64,000 bases of DNA from Pseudomonas sp. AFG_SD02_1510_Pfu_092 (GTDB lineage: Bacteria > Pseudomonadota > Gammaproteobacteria > Pseudomonadales > Pseudomonadaceae): contig NZ_PUQD01000024.1 of assembly GCF_003331055.1 (NCBI RefSeq), forward strand, positions 1-64,000, read 5' to 3'. The position numbers and the translations under genes were made by a program. Every line of letters begins with the position of its first letter. The first letter of the stretch is position 1. Positions 35,021-44,067 of this stretch are shown piece after piece. A model generated the notes under the pieces. The model saw only the letters and a program-made list of their open reading frames with translations, did not search any database and was not told the origin of the DNA.

Positions 35021-35362
35021 ATGCTTGATATCCATTCGGCAGCGACATCGCAGGACAGTAACGTTCATGGTCTTGAGCGCGCCAGTTCGCTGGCCGGCGG
35101 CGCGTTGATGGTCAGCAAGGGCCTGCGCCACGGCGGCCTGCTCGGGTTGTTGCAGATCGCCGTGGGCGGCCTGGCCCTGGCCCGGGGTGTCAGCGGGCAC
35201 TGTGCGACCAAGGCCTGGTGGCAGCGGCACCGCCAGGAGTATCACCGTTTGCGTGCAGACATCGAGCGCAGTGCGACCGAGCTGCAGGCGCTGAAGACCA
35301 GTGCCGAGGCGGCGACGCGCGGGGTGACGGTGACCGGGAAGGATCCGTTGACCGGCCTTTGA
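35021..35362 (+). CDS. Small DUF2892-like membrane protein
   Basis: 113 residues from ATG 35021 with GGAGG 8 bases upstream. A glycine-rich hydrophobic stretch (about 24-55, two short helices) resembles DUF2892 (YgaP transmembrane part), followed by a charged helical tail. No rhodanese domain. Function unknown. Confidence 0.7.
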   Translation: MLDIHSAATSQDSNVHGLERASSLAGGALMVSKGLRHGGLLGLLQIAVGGLALARGVSGHCATKAWWQRHRQEYHRLRADIERSATELQALKTSAEAATRGVTVTGKDPLTGL

Positions 35363-35415
35363 GGCTCGGTTGCCGGTGCTGGCCCTTTCGCGGGCACGCC
35401 CGCTCCCACAAGTAA

Positions 35416-35441
35416 CCCTGTGGCCGGTACTGGCCACAGGG
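35416..35441. terminator. Hairpin between convergent genes
   Basis: CCCTGTGGCC and GGCCACAGGG form a perfect 10-bp stem with a six-base loop (ggtact), between the DUF2892-like gene (+) and the peptidase-like gene (-). A single REP lies just left of it (35382-35408). Confidence 0.6.
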
Positions 35442-35445
35442 ATGC

Positions 35446-36654
35446 CTAGCGCAATACCTTGCTTTCCAGCACCTCGGAACGCCGCCCCAGCACATTCTCG
35501 CTGATCTGCACGAAGTCTTCGGTGCTCACGCCTGGCAAGCGCATCAGCCCGCGCGCCACATCGTCCAGCGAGCGCCTGGCCTGGGTATGAATGCGGATTT
35601 CCTTGTCCAGCGCCTGCAGCAACAACACCCCACGGGCCACCTGCGCCGGTGTGGCATGTTCGCCCTTGAGCCGGGTGACCTTGGCGCCCTGCTTGCTCAG
35701 GCGCGCCTGCCAGGCCTGGTAACGGTCGTCGCTCACCCCGCCCGCGCGACGCAGCAACTCGCTGGCGTAATAGTCGGTCAGGCTTTCTACCAGCCAGTCA
35801 CTGCCATCACGCCCACGGATCTGCGCGAACAGTTGCACCACCTCACGCAGCAACGGGCTGCTGCCATTCTCGCTGACCATCGGCCGCGCGCTGTGCAGGT
35901 ACAACGAACCCTGCGCGGCCATCGCCCCGCGCCACATGCCGTCGCGGGCACCGACCAGCAGCAGCTTCGGCGGGTTGCGCGGGAACACCGCCTGCAATTG
36001 CGGCCAGACGAACGTCAGCAAGGTCAGGCTGTCCATGCGCCGCATGCCCTGCCCCACCGGCGCGGCCACGGTGACCTCGGTTTCGCCCAGGCGGGCACGC
36101 CGGCTGCCCAGGTCGCCGGCGAGCATCCAGCCGGTGGGGCGGTCGAACAGGCGCGAAACGTTGTCGATGCGGAACTTGTCCTTGCCGATGCGCGGCCAGG
36201 AGGTCTCGATGCTTTTCCAGCCCTCGGGCAGGTCGAATGCCAGGCGCGCGACCAGCTCGACGCCATCCTGCTGGTCGAGGCGCGCCGCTGGCACCAGCTG
36301 GTCGCCGAGGAACAGCGCCCAATGCGCGGTGATGCGCGACGAATAGGCGCCGCTGTCGCGTTTCTGGTCCAGTTGCACCCGGTAGCTGAGGCTGGTCTTG
36401 CCGGCAGCCGGCTGCCACACCCCGCGCTGGCCGTGCAGCTGCCATTGGCCATCCGCCTGGAAGCCGCTGTAGGCCCCGGCCTTGCCCAGGTCGAAGTCCA
36501 GGCTGCGCACGGCACTGCCTTCGGCCAAGGTCAGGCGCACCTCCGCCTGGCCGCTGGCCGGTAGCAGACGCACCTGGTAGTCGAGGTCGACCTTTTTCGC
36601 CCAGGCCGGCGAACTGGCCATCAGGCCCAACAGCAACAACAGCTGGCAACGCAT
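35446..36654 (-). CDS. Exported M61-like protein lacking the zinc motif
   Basis: 402 residues with a signal peptide (hydrophobic 4-18, cleavage after AWA). The order of a beta-rich N-terminal domain followed by a helical domain, and the DWLVESLTDYYASELLRRAG segment, recall the gluzincin (M61/M1) peptidases. Where those have HExxH this protein has LREVVQLF, with no His-Glu pair, while the downstream E-S-L-T-D-Y-Y part is kept. It is therefore probably a non-catalytic relative in the periplasm. Alignment is by eye. Confidence 0.75.
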   Translation of the reverse strand: MRCQLLLLLGLMASSPAWAKKVDLDYQVRLLPASGQAEVRLTLAEGSAVRSLDFDLGKAGAYSGFQADGQWQLHGQRGVWQPAAGKTSLSYRVQLDQKRDSGAYSSRITAHWALFLGDQLVPAARLDQQDGVELVARLAFDLPEGWKSIETSWPRIGKDKFRIDNVSRLFDRPTGWMLAGDLGSRRARLGETEVTVAAPVGQGMRRMDSLTLLTFVWPQLQAVFPRNPPKLLLVGARDGMWRGAMAAQGSLYLHSARPMVSENGSSPLLREVVQLFAQIRGRDGSDWLVESLTDYYASELLRRAGGVSDDRYQAWQARLSKQGAKVTRLKGEHATPAQVARGVLLLQALDKEIRIHTQARRSLDDVARGLMRLPGVSTEDFVQISENVLGRRSEVLESKVLR

Positions 36655-36695
36655 ACCGAAACTCCTTGTTTCCCCGTGGCAGCGGGCCGCGCCGT

Positions 36696-37145
36696 TCAGC
36701 TGGCGCGGAAGATCAGGTGGTCTTCCCAGTCGTCTTCGTGCACATCGTGTTCGCTGAGCATACGCCCCGACTGGGAAATGCGCTGTTCATGGACCTGCTG
36801 GCGATCGCCACAGACCAGGTGATGCCAGGCCGGCAGGTCCTGGCCTTCGCTGACCAGGCGGTACCCGCAGGTGCTCGGCAGCCACTTGAACTGGTCGGCC
36901 TTGCCCGGGGTGAGCTGAATGCAGTCGGGCACCTGGGCGAAGCGGTTGGGGTAGTCGCTGCACTGGCAGGTGTTCAGGTCCAGCAGTTTGCAGGCGATGC
37001 GCGTGTAGTAGACGCTGTTGTCGTCTTCGTCCTCGAGCTTTTGCAGGCAGCACAGGCCGCAGCCGTCGCACAGCGACTCCCACTCTTGCGGGCTGAGTTG
37101 TTCGAGGGTCTTGCGCCGCCAGAAAGGCGCGTTTTCAGCGTTCAT
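36696..37145 (-). CDS. ycgN: YcgN family cysteine-cluster protein
   Basis: 149 residues from ATG 37145. Cysteines are arranged as CDGCGLCC, then [15 protein letters not shown], and a later CGYR and CGD, the pattern of the UPF0260/UPF0153 zinc or iron-sulfur cluster-binding family. Biochemical role unknown. The N-terminal '[23 protein letters not shown]' is typical. ycgL lies a few genes away, as often in gammaproteobacteria. Confidence 0.9.
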   Translation of the reverse strand: MNAENAPFWRRKTLEQLSPQEWESLCDGCGLCCLQKLEDEDDNSVYYTRIACKLLDLNTCQCSDYPNRFAQVPDCIQLTPGKADQFKWLPSTCGYRLVSEGQDLPAWHHLVCGDRQQVHEQRISQSGRMLSEHDVHEDDWEDHLIFRAS

Positions 37146-37289
37146 GACACGGGGTTCCTGCATTCATACCGGGGCCGCGGCGCGCGGCGGCGCCAGTCTA
37201 GAGCCTGGCCTTCGGCAAAGCCAGACCGCTTGTCAGTCGCGACGGGACGCAGTAGCGTGCGCGTTTCCCGTCCTGTTGCCGGAGCCGCC

Positions 37290-37883
37290 ATGAGCGCCAA
37301 CCCTCGCATTGCCGATTACGCCATCAACGAGCAGTTCATCAACCGCTGGTCGCCACGCGCGTTCACCGCCGAACCGATCAGCGAAGAGACCCTGCTGAGC
37401 TTCCTCGAAGCCGCACGCTGGGCGCCGTCGGCAAACAACTCGCAGCCTTGGCGCTTCCTCTATGCCCGGCGTGACACGCCGCACTGGCAGCGTTTTCTGA
37501 ACCTGTTGGTGCCGGCCAACCGCAGCTGGGCGCAACAGGCTTCGGCGCTGGTGCTGGTGATGTCCAAGACCACCTTCGCCGCCCCCGGCACCACGGAAGA
37601 AAAACCGGCGCTGTGGCACACCTTCGACACCGGCTCTGCCTGGGGCCACCTGGCGCTGCAAGCCAGCATCAGCGGCTGGCACACCCATGGCATGGCCGGC
37701 TTCGACCAGGCGCTGGCGCGTGAGGAACTGAAGGTGCCTGAAGGCTATGTACTGCACGCCATGGTGGCGATCGGCAAGCTGGGTGACAAGGCCAGCCTGG
37801 CCGAAGCCCTGCAGGCGCGTGAAGTGCCTAGCCCGCGCAAGCCACTGAGCGAGCTGGCTGCCGAGGGGGATTTCAGCCTGTAA
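37290..37883 (+). CDS. Nitroreductase family flavoprotein
   Basis: 197 residues. FMN-binding features are R19 in the SPRAF segment (NRWSPRAFT), 'WAPSANNSQPWRFL' and a C-terminal IGKLGD with Lys. The length and a middle region lacking a long insertion fit the small NfsB/YdjA-like group, which reduces nitro or quinone compounds with NAD(P)H. Natural substrate unknown. Monocistronic, followed by a REP pair. Confidence 0.87.
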   Translation: MSANPRIADYAINEQFINRWSPRAFTAEPISEETLLSFLEAARWAPSANNSQPWRFLYARRDTPHWQRFLNLLVPANRSWAQQASALVLVMSKTTFAAPGTTEEKPALWHTFDTGSAWGHLALQASISGWHTHGMAGFDQALAREELKVPEGYVLHAMVAIGKLGDKASLAEALQAREVPSPRKPLSELAAEGDFSL

Positions 37884-37899
37884 GGCTTGCATGAGCTGT

Positions 37900-37991
37900 A
37901 CCGGCCTCTTCGCGGGCTTGCCCGCTCCCACAGGGGATTTCACAAGCCTCGAAACTGTGGGAGCGGGCAAGCCCGCGAAGAGGCCGGTACA
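37900..37991. repeat. Inverted pair of REP elements
   Basis: TTCGCGGGCTTGCCCGCTCCCACAGG and its inverse between the convergent nitroreductase and hydroxyacid dehydrogenase genes. Confidence 0.85.
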
Positions 37992-38003
37992 GGCACTACA
38001 AAA

Positions 38004-38936
38004 TCAATAACCTCGAGCGAAGTCCACCTCGCCGCGCAACCCCTGCCCCGCCGCATAAGCCCGCACGTTCTCGACAAACAGACGCACCATCGCCGCCGGC
38101 GAGGTGGGCGCCGAGCTGTGCCCGGTCAGCAGCAATCCCCAGGCCGTCCAGAACGGATGTTGCCGGGGCAACGGCTCCTGCCGGCAGACATCGATCACCG
38201 CTCCCGCCAGGTGCCCTTGCTTCAGCGCCTCGACCAGGTCAGCGTCGACCACCGCCACCCCGCGCCCGGCATTGATGAACAGCGCCGTGGGCTGGAAGCA
38301 GCGCAACAGCGCCGCGTCATACAGGTCGCGGGTGGCCGGGGTATCCGGCAGCAGGTTGAGCACGTAGTCGACCTGGCCGACCATGCGCGGCAGGTCTTCC
38401 AGCGCCGCCACCTCGGCGAACGGCGCCTGCGCACGGGCGCTGCTGGCAATGCCGTACAGGACCACGCCAAACGGCTGCAGAAACTCCGCGACCCGCTGGC
38501 CGATGTCGCCAGTGCCGACGATCAGCACCTTGCGCCCTTCCAGGCTGCGCCCCGGGCGGTCGTCCCAACGCCGTTCGACCTGGCTGACCAGCCGCGACAG
38601 CACCTCGCGCTCATGGCCGAGCATGTAGGTGAGCATGTACTCGGCCATCACCTGGCCAAAGATGCCCACCGCGCGGGTCAGGCGATAGTCACGGGGCAGG
38701 CCTTCGGCCAGCAGCGGCGTGATACCGGCCCAGGTGGACTGCATCCAGCCCGGCTTGTGGCCCTGGCGCAGCAGGCTTGCCAGCAGGTCCGGCTGGCCCA
38801 GCCACACCGCGCACTGCGGCGCCTGGCGGGCCAGTTCGGCGGAGTCGCCGCTGGTCAGCACCTCCAGTTCAGGGGCCGCTGCCCGCAGGATTTCGGCATA
38901 TCGAGCATGATCATGCTCCGCAATCAGTACGCGCAT
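38004..38936 (-). CDS. D-2-hydroxyacid dehydrogenase (glyoxylate/hydroxypyruvate reductase type)
   Basis: 310 residues. The NAD(P)-binding loop is VGTGDIG near 140, and the catalytic Arg (NAGRG), Glu (VCRQEPLP) and His (TGHSSAPT) are in the family order. Reduces 2-oxoacids such as glyoxylate or hydroxypyruvate to D-2-hydroxyacids. The short C-terminus fits the GhrA-like subgroup. Two bases separate its start from the end of ycgL upstream, so it is the last gene of an rnd-ycgL unit. Confidence 0.9.
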   Translation of the reverse strand: MRVLIAEHDHARYAEILRAAAPELEVLTSGDSAELARQAPQCAVWLGQPDLLASLLRQGHKPGWMQSTWAGITPLLAEGLPRDYRLTRAVGIFGQVMAEYMLTYMLGHEREVLSRLVSQVERRWDDRPGRSLEGRKVLIVGTGDIGQRVAEFLQPFGVVLYGIASSARAQAPFAEVAALEDLPRMVGQVDYVLNLLPDTPATRDLYDAALLRCFQPTALFINAGRGVAVVDADLVEALKQGHLAGAVIDVCRQEPLPRQHPFWTAWGLLLTGHSSAPTSPAAMVRLFVENVRAYAAGQGLRGEVDFARGY

Positions 38937-38938
38937 GA

Positions 38939-39232
38939 TCAGGCCGGGTCGTTACGGCGCAGCAACTCTTCGGGCAGGTGCTCGATGTAGTCGTCTTCCG
39001 GCGGCGGCATCTGCAGGTGGTAACCCTGGTTGTCGAGGTTTTCCAGTACCTTGGCGATGTCCTCGCGGGCCAGCTTGCGCTCGGGGGTCAGCACCAGGTC
39101 GAAGGCGTGCACCGGGGTACCGAAGAACGGCAGCAGGCCTTCGGGCACGCGGTCCAGGCCATCGGCCTTGAGCACGTACAGGTACATTTCGTTCTTGCGG
39201 GGGCTCTTGTAGATAGAGCAAATGCGTTTCAT
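38939..39232 (-). CDS. ycgL: YcgL domain protein
   Basis: 97 residues with the full YcgL pattern: [16 protein letters not shown] at the start and a C-terminal [15 protein letters not shown]. Small cytoplasmic protein of unknown function, commonly next to rnd in gammaproteobacteria. Its start overlaps the rnd stop by four bases. Confidence 0.93.
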   Translation of the reverse strand: MKRICSIYKSPRKNEMYLYVLKADGLDRVPEGLLPFFGTPVHAFDLVLTPERKLAREDIAKVLENLDNQGYHLQMPPPEDDYIEHLPEELLRRNDPA

Positions 39233-40362
39233 CGGGTCTCTCCGGCGCCTGCAAGGCTATCCAGCAGGGCCTGGCCCATGCGCTCACGGCGCCAGCCGCG
39301 CAGCGCATCGGGCAATTGATAGGGGCCATTGGGGTAGCCGCTCTTGAGCAGCGCTTCCAGGGCTTTCTTGCGCAGCATCAGCTCAGGGGCAATGCCCAGG
39401 CGCTCGCCTTCGGCCTGGCCGATGGCGCGCAGCTGCTTGAGGATCCCGGCGGCCTCGATCGGCAGCGGCTCGGGCAACGGCGCGGGCCACTGCTCGGCAG
39501 GCAGGCTGGCGGCGCGCTTGATCAGCTGGATGAGGAACTCGCCGTCCTGACGAATGGTGCGCGGGTGCATCTCGTCGATCTTGGCCAGTGCCGACAGGTT
39601 GTTCGGCTGGCTCTTGGCCATGGGCCACAGCGAGTGCTCCTTGAGGATGCGATTGCGCGGCACGTCGCGGCTGCGCGCTTCGCGTTCGCGCCAGGCGCAC
39701 AGTTCGCGCAGCACCGCCAGTTGTTGGGGGGCCAGCTTCCAGGCCAGCTTGACGTCGCGGTACAGGCTTTCGGGCTCGACTTCACGACGCAGCTGGGCGA
39801 CCAGCTCGGCGCCGTCTTCCAGCACCCAGGCGTACTTGTCGTCGGACAGCCGTGGGCGCAGCACGCTGAACAGTTCGGCCAGGTGCACGGCATCTTCGGC
39901 GGCATAGCTGACCTGGGTGTCGGACAGCGGGCGCTGCAGCCAGTCGGAGCGGGTTTCGCCCTTGGGCAGTTCGATCCCCAGCACTTCCTGGACCAGCCGC
40001 GAATAGCCCATGGAGAAGCCCAGGTTCAGGTAGCCGGCGGCCAGCTGCGTGTCGAACAGCGGCTGCGGCAGCTTGCCGGTCAGGCGCAACAGCACCTCGA
40101 GGTCTTCGCTGCAGGCGTGCAGCACCTTGACCACGCCGCTGTCTTCCAGCAGCTCGGCCAGCGGTTGCCAGTTGCCGATCAGCAACGGGTCGATCAGGAA
40201 GGCACGCTGGCCGTCGCCGATCTGGATCAGCCCGGCTTTCGGGTAGAAGGTGTCGACCCGCATGAATTCGGTGTCGACGGCGACGAAGGGCAGCTGATGC
40301 CAGTCGCGGCAGTGTTCGGCCAGGCTCTGGTCGTCACGGATCCAGTGTATTTCGATGGCCAC
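39229..40362 (-). CDS. rnd: Ribonuclease D
   Basis: 377 residues. DEDDy exonuclease: D30 and E32 in VAVDTEF, an Asp in LFDTQLA, and Y..AAEDAVHL with the last Asp. An HRDC domain (about 210-290) and a second helical domain follow, as in E. coli RNase D (375 residues). Trims 3' ends of tRNA and other RNAs. Head of the rnd-ycgL-dehydrogenase unit. Confidence 0.95.
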   Translation of the reverse strand: MAIEIHWIRDDQSLAEHCRDWHQLPFVAVDTEFMRVDTFYPKAGLIQIGDGQRAFLIDPLLIGNWQPLAELLEDSGVVKVLHACSEDLEVLLRLTGKLPQPLFDTQLAAGYLNLGFSMGYSRLVQEVLGIELPKGETRSDWLQRPLSDTQVSYAAEDAVHLAELFSVLRPRLSDDKYAWVLEDGAELVAQLRREVEPESLYRDVKLAWKLAPQQLAVLRELCAWREREARSRDVPRNRILKEHSLWPMAKSQPNNLSALAKIDEMHPRTIRQDGEFLIQLIKRAASLPAEQWPAPLPEPLPIEAAGILKQLRAIGQAEGERLGIAPELMLRKKALEALLKSGYPNGPYQLPDALRGWRRERMGQALLDSLAGAGETR

Positions 40363-40485
40363 GAGGCTCTCCCACTAACATTGGCGCGCAGTATATACGG
40401 CGCGGGCACTGCTGGTGAAACCCGGGCCATCCTTGATATCGATCAACGGTGCTGTCGGCTGCCTGCTGTACAGGCATCGCGGTCG

Positions 40486-40577
40486 CTGTGGGAGCGGGCA
40501 TGCCCGCGAACACGGGCGCAGCCCGTGCCAGCCACCGCGTCCGTCGTCTGCTTCGCGGGCGCGCCCGCTCCCACAGG
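40486..40577. repeat. REP pair with central palindrome
   Basis: TGTGGGAGCGGGCATGCCCGCGAA, then CACGGGCgcaGCCCGTG, then TTCGCGGGCGCGCCCGCTCCCACAGG: the same three-part layout as one unit of the 12998-14133 array, in single copy. It abuts the end of eptA. The rest of 40363-40579 shows no gene. Confidence 0.85.
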
Positions 40578-40579
40578 CT

Positions 40580-42217
40580 TCAGTGCCTGGCCGCCAGCCA
40601 GGGCCGGCAACTGGCGAACATGTCCAGCGACTGCTGGTACACCTCGGTGTGCACCTGCAACAGGCCGAGCATCGAGTGGAACAGGTTGTCCTGCGACAGC
40701 GGTGCATCGCCGAGCTTGGCCAGGCAGTCGGTATCGACGCCGAAGTCTTCCTTGTAGCTGTCGGAGAACCAGGTCAGCAGTGGCACATGCTTCTGCTGCT
40801 CGGGGGCGATGGCGTAAGGCGTGCCATGCAGGAACAGGTTGTATTCACCCAACGACTCGCCATGGTCGGACAGGTAGATCATCGCCGTGTCGACCTTGTC
40901 CTGCTTGCTGCGCAGGGTGTCGATCAGCGAGGCCAGCACCTTGTCGGTATAGGCCAGGGTGTTGTCGTAGCCGTTGATGATCTCCTGCTCGCTGCACTGG
41001 TCCAGTGCGTTGCTCTGGCACACCGGGGCAAAGCGCTGCTCGGCGCCGGGGTAGCGCTTGAAGTATTCCGGCCCGTGGCTGCCCATCTGGTGCAGCACCA
41101 GCACGGTGTCCTTGTCCAGGTTGTCGATCAGCTCGCCCAGGCCCTGCAGCAGGATCTGGTCATGGCATTCGCCATCGGCGCACAGCTGCGGGTCCTTGAG
41201 GTTGCTGACATCGACGAACTGCACCCGGTCGCAAGTGCCCTTGCAACCGGACTGGTTGTCGCGCCACTGCACGGCCAGGCCGGCACGCTGGAGGATGTCC
41301 AGCAAGCCTTCGCGGTTCTTCGCCACGCGGGCATCGTAGTCCTTGCGCGGCATGCCGGAGAACATGCACGGCACCGAGACGGCGGTTTCGGTGCCGCACG
41401 AGTGCACATCGGAGAACGCCAGCAGGCCCTGCTCGCGGGCCAGGTTCGGGGTGGTATCGCGGTTGTAGCCGAGCACGCCGAAGTGGTCCGCCCGGGCACT
41501 TTCGCCCACCACCAGCACGGTCAGCGACTTGCGTTCATGCTTCTGCCAGGCGGCGTCACGCCGGGCATCTTCGCCGTAATGCTGGAACGGCCGTGCTGCG
41601 CTGCCGACGCGCTCGCTGAAATAACCGAACGAGGCACCGACGATATTGCTGGGGGTGAGCATCAGGCGCAGTTCGTGGTGGTTGCGAAACAGCGACGCCA
41701 GGCCCTGGTAGTTGACCAGCGCCACCGAGCCCAGCGCCACCACGCAGGCACCGCCCACCACCAGTTTGCCGAACAGTTCGCGGTGCCAGGCGCGGTAGGC
41801 GATCGGCGCCTTCCACAACAGTACCGAAGGCACCACACCCAGCCCCAGGATATACAAGGCGAACTTCAGCGAGAGCAAGTCACGCACTTCCGCAACATTG
41901 GTTTCGGCCATGTTCTGGAACATGCCCGCGTCAATAAGGACACCGTAGCGGTTCATGAAGTAAGCCACGCCCGCGCCGCTCATGAACAACACGATAAGTA
42001 CCGGTTTCAATACATAACGGAAGGCCACCAGCGTCAGAATCAGGTTGAACGCGAACAGCATCAGCACGGCAAACGCCAGGCTCAGCCAAAGCCCCGGCAG
42101 GCCGGGCGGCACGATCTGTTCCAGGTGCTGCCAGAGGAAGAAGTTGAAGCCGATCAGCAGGTAAAGGCTGGCCAGCAGCGTGACCCATTCAGTCCGCAGG
42201 GGTTTGAAGTTCGGCAT
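40580..42217 (-). CDS. eptA: Phosphoethanolamine-lipid A transferase
   Basis: 545 residues from ATG 42217; an in-frame TTG at 42229 is possible, and neither has a clear ribosome binding site. Five N-terminal membrane helices (to about 185) precede a periplasmic sulfatase-fold domain. The catalytic Thr is in SCGTETAVS near 275; metal ligands are in VGESARADH and YLSDHGES. Transfers phosphoethanolamine to lipid A, lowering its negative charge, which is linked to polymyxin tolerance. No PmrAB genes adjacent. Confidence 0.92.
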   Translation of the reverse strand: MPNFKPLRTEWVTLLASLYLLIGFNFFLWQHLEQIVPPGLPGLWLSLAFAVLMLFAFNLILTLVAFRYVLKPVLIVLFMSGAGVAYFMNRYGVLIDAGMFQNMAETNVAEVRDLLSLKFALYILGLGVVPSVLLWKAPIAYRAWHRELFGKLVVGGACVVALGSVALVNYQGLASLFRNHHELRLMLTPSNIVGASFGYFSERVGSAARPFQHYGEDARRDAAWQKHERKSLTVLVVGESARADHFGVLGYNRDTTPNLAREQGLLAFSDVHSCGTETAVSVPCMFSGMPRKDYDARVAKNREGLLDILQRAGLAVQWRDNQSGCKGTCDRVQFVDVSNLKDPQLCADGECHDQILLQGLGELIDNLDKDTVLVLHQMGSHGPEYFKRYPGAEQRFAPVCQSNALDQCSEQEIINGYDNTLAYTDKVLASLIDTLRSKQDKVDTAMIYLSDHGESLGEYNLFLHGTPYAIAPEQQKHVPLLTWFSDSYKEDFGVDTDCLAKLGDAPLSQDNLFHSMLGLLQVHTEVYQQSLDMFASCRPWLAARH

Positions 42218-42380
42218 CAGTGTTCGCAATCAGGAGTGATGATCAGCCCGCGGGCCAGCACGGCACTCGGGAAACTTGGCTGAACTCTAGAAAGCGCACC
42301 ATCAACATTTTGTGAAAAAGACGCCAACGAATTCGTGAACGGGCGTCTTTCAACATTAAAAGAACTTCATCCAGCGCAGG

Positions 42381-42746
42381 TCAACCGGGCAGGCGGGCCT
42401 TGGCGTAAGGCTCGCGGTCGATGTCCAGCACTTCCACGCACAGCTGAATGTCCAGCCCGGGCTGCTCGGGGATGGCTTCACGCAGCACCTCCAGCAGGTT
42501 GCCGGTCAGTTGCGCCTTCACCTCGGGCGAGCGCCCGCTGAGGATGGCCAGGCGCACATGGGCAAAGGCGCGCTCGCCGGGCGCAGTGCCCACCCGAAAA
42601 TGCTTGAACGCTTCGGCGCGGCTTTTGATGTCGGCCTCGTCGGCGAACTGGCCGCTGCCGACCAGGGCGTGGTTCAGGCGCAGCAGCAGGATGTCGACCT
42701 TGAGGTCGCGCAGGTTGTCGCTGTATTCCAGGTTCAGGTGCGGCAT
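42381..42746 (-). CDS. 5-carboxymethyl-2-hydroxymuconate isomerase-like protein
   Basis: 121 residues starting MPHLNLEYS: Pro2 becomes the N-terminal catalytic proline of the tautomerase superfamily. 'FRVGTAPGERAFAHVRLAILSGRS' is typical of CHMI (HpaF). The other homoprotocatechuate genes are absent nearby, so this orphan may isomerise another substrate. Confidence 0.87.
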   Translation of the reverse strand: MPHLNLEYSDNLRDLKVDILLLRLNHALVGSGQFADEADIKSRAEAFKHFRVGTAPGERAFAHVRLAILSGRSPEVKAQLTGNLLEVLREAIPEQPGLDIQLCVEVLDIDREPYAKARLPG

Positions 42747-42861
42747 GGTGCAGGTTCCGGGGCTCGGGGCAGAAACCACAGCCTACCCCAGTCCCCTACC
42801 TGCGCAAAGACGGCTATCCTCAAAGGTCAGAACCATCCGCCAACCCCACAGAGGTGAAGAA

Positions 42862-43098
42862 ATGCCAGTTCCGCATGATCTGCTCGCTGACCTGCACGTT
42901 ACCGCTGATGCGTTCCAGGCGCTCATCGACAAGGACCAGACGCTGCACTCGCTGCACAAGGAATACAACGCCAAAGACAAAGAGGTGGTGGCCGCCGAGG
43001 GCAACGGCACCAACGACGAAGCAGTCAACCGCCTGCGCCGGGAACGGTTGCTGATCAAGGACAAGATCGAAAGGATCATTCATCCGCCCAAATCCTGA
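42862..43098 (+). CDS. DUF465 (YdcH family) small protein
   Basis: 78 residues, ATG 42862 with GAGGTGA eight bases upstream. Two long charged helices form a helical hairpin with 'LHKEYNAKDKEV' in the middle and 'LRRERLLIKDKIERII' at the end. Small cytoplasmic protein of unknown function, conserved in proteobacteria. Confidence 0.85.
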   Translation: MPVPHDLLADLHVTADAFQALIDKDQTLHSLHKEYNAKDKEVVAAEGNGTNDEAVNRLRRERLLIKDKIERIIHPPKS

Positions 43099-43200
43099 AC
43101 GCCCGTTCTCGCATTACCGGCAAGCCATCCTTCACGCGCGCCTGGCGAGGACTTGGTGAACGGCCGGCTTGCCCGCCGGCCAACACCGACAACCCTGCAC

Positions 43201-43929
43201 TCAGCGCCCCGGCGTTCTCGCAACGCTGGGCACCTGCGCCTTGGCCGGGCTGGCCAGGGTGCCGAAAGGCATCACCGCACGCACCTGGGGCGTTTCGCAG
43301 CTGTGCAGGCCGAGGAACACCGTCACCACCTCATGCACATGCCGCGCGGCCTGCTCCCCTTGCAGCGGTTCGCAGATTCCGATCAGCACCCGGAAGTAAT
43401 CATCGCCCTTGAGCAGGCAGAAGAAGCGCTCCGCCGCCTTCTGCGGGTCCTCGATGCGCAAGCGACCTGCCAGCGAGGCGCGCATCAGCAGGTTGGTCAT
43501 TTCCCTGAGCATGTGCCGCGCACCGGCCTCGTAGAACATGCAGGCCAGCTTGGGTTCCTGATTGGCCATGGCGACGATGACCCGCTGCAGGGCGACGGCC
43601 TCGCTGCTGCAGATCAGCTCCAGGTACTTGATGCCGATATTCAGCAGCACCGTCTCGATACTGGCATGCGGTGAGAATTCGAACAGCCGCTCAGGTAGCT
43701 GCTCATCGCACTTGGCCGTGATCGCCGCGGAAAACAGCGTGGCCTTGTCGCGGTAATGGTTGTACACGGTCAATTTCGAGACGCCCGCTTCTGCGGCGAT
43801 GGCGTCCATGCTGCTACCTTCATAGCCCTTGCTCAGGAACAGGCTCTTGGCCGCCTCCAGCACCGCTTTACGTTTGGCTTGATCCTTTGGGCGCCCCGAT
43901 TTGCTCACCAGTACTGTTTGCTTGGTCAT
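43201..43929 (-). CDS. TetR-family regulator at the end of the biosynthetic locus
   Basis: 242 residues from ATG 43929 (AAAGGAA nine bases upstream). N-terminal helix-turn-helix: AAKSLFLSKGYEGSS, then AAEAGVSKLTVYNHYRDKATLF. The C-terminal ligand domain is AcrR-like with a disordered tail. It follows the RND pump gene by 138 bases on the same strand, so it is likely the local repressor of the 43-59 kb locus. Motif AACTTkCCGG found at three upstream regions of the locus is a candidate operator. Confidence 0.87.
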   Translation of the reverse strand: MTKQTVLVSKSGRPKDQAKRKAVLEAAKSLFLSKGYEGSSMDAIAAEAGVSKLTVYNHYRDKATLFSAAITAKCDEQLPERLFEFSPHASIETVLLNIGIKYLELICSSEAVALQRVIVAMANQEPKLACMFYEAGARHMLREMTNLLMRASLAGRLRIEDPQKAAERFFCLLKGDDYFRVLIGICEPLQGEQAARHVHEVVTVFLGLHSCETPQVRAVMPFGTLASPAKAQVPSVARTPGR

Positions 43930-44067
43930 GTGGTTTTCATTCCTTTGTTGTATTGGCAGACGCGGCTTGCAGCGAGGCAAGCCGGCCTGGTCAGGATTTG
44001 CGGTTTTTGGCTGCCCGGTCAGATAAGCCAGGCTCGCAAGGTTTCAAGCACCGATGACGTGCGCGGG

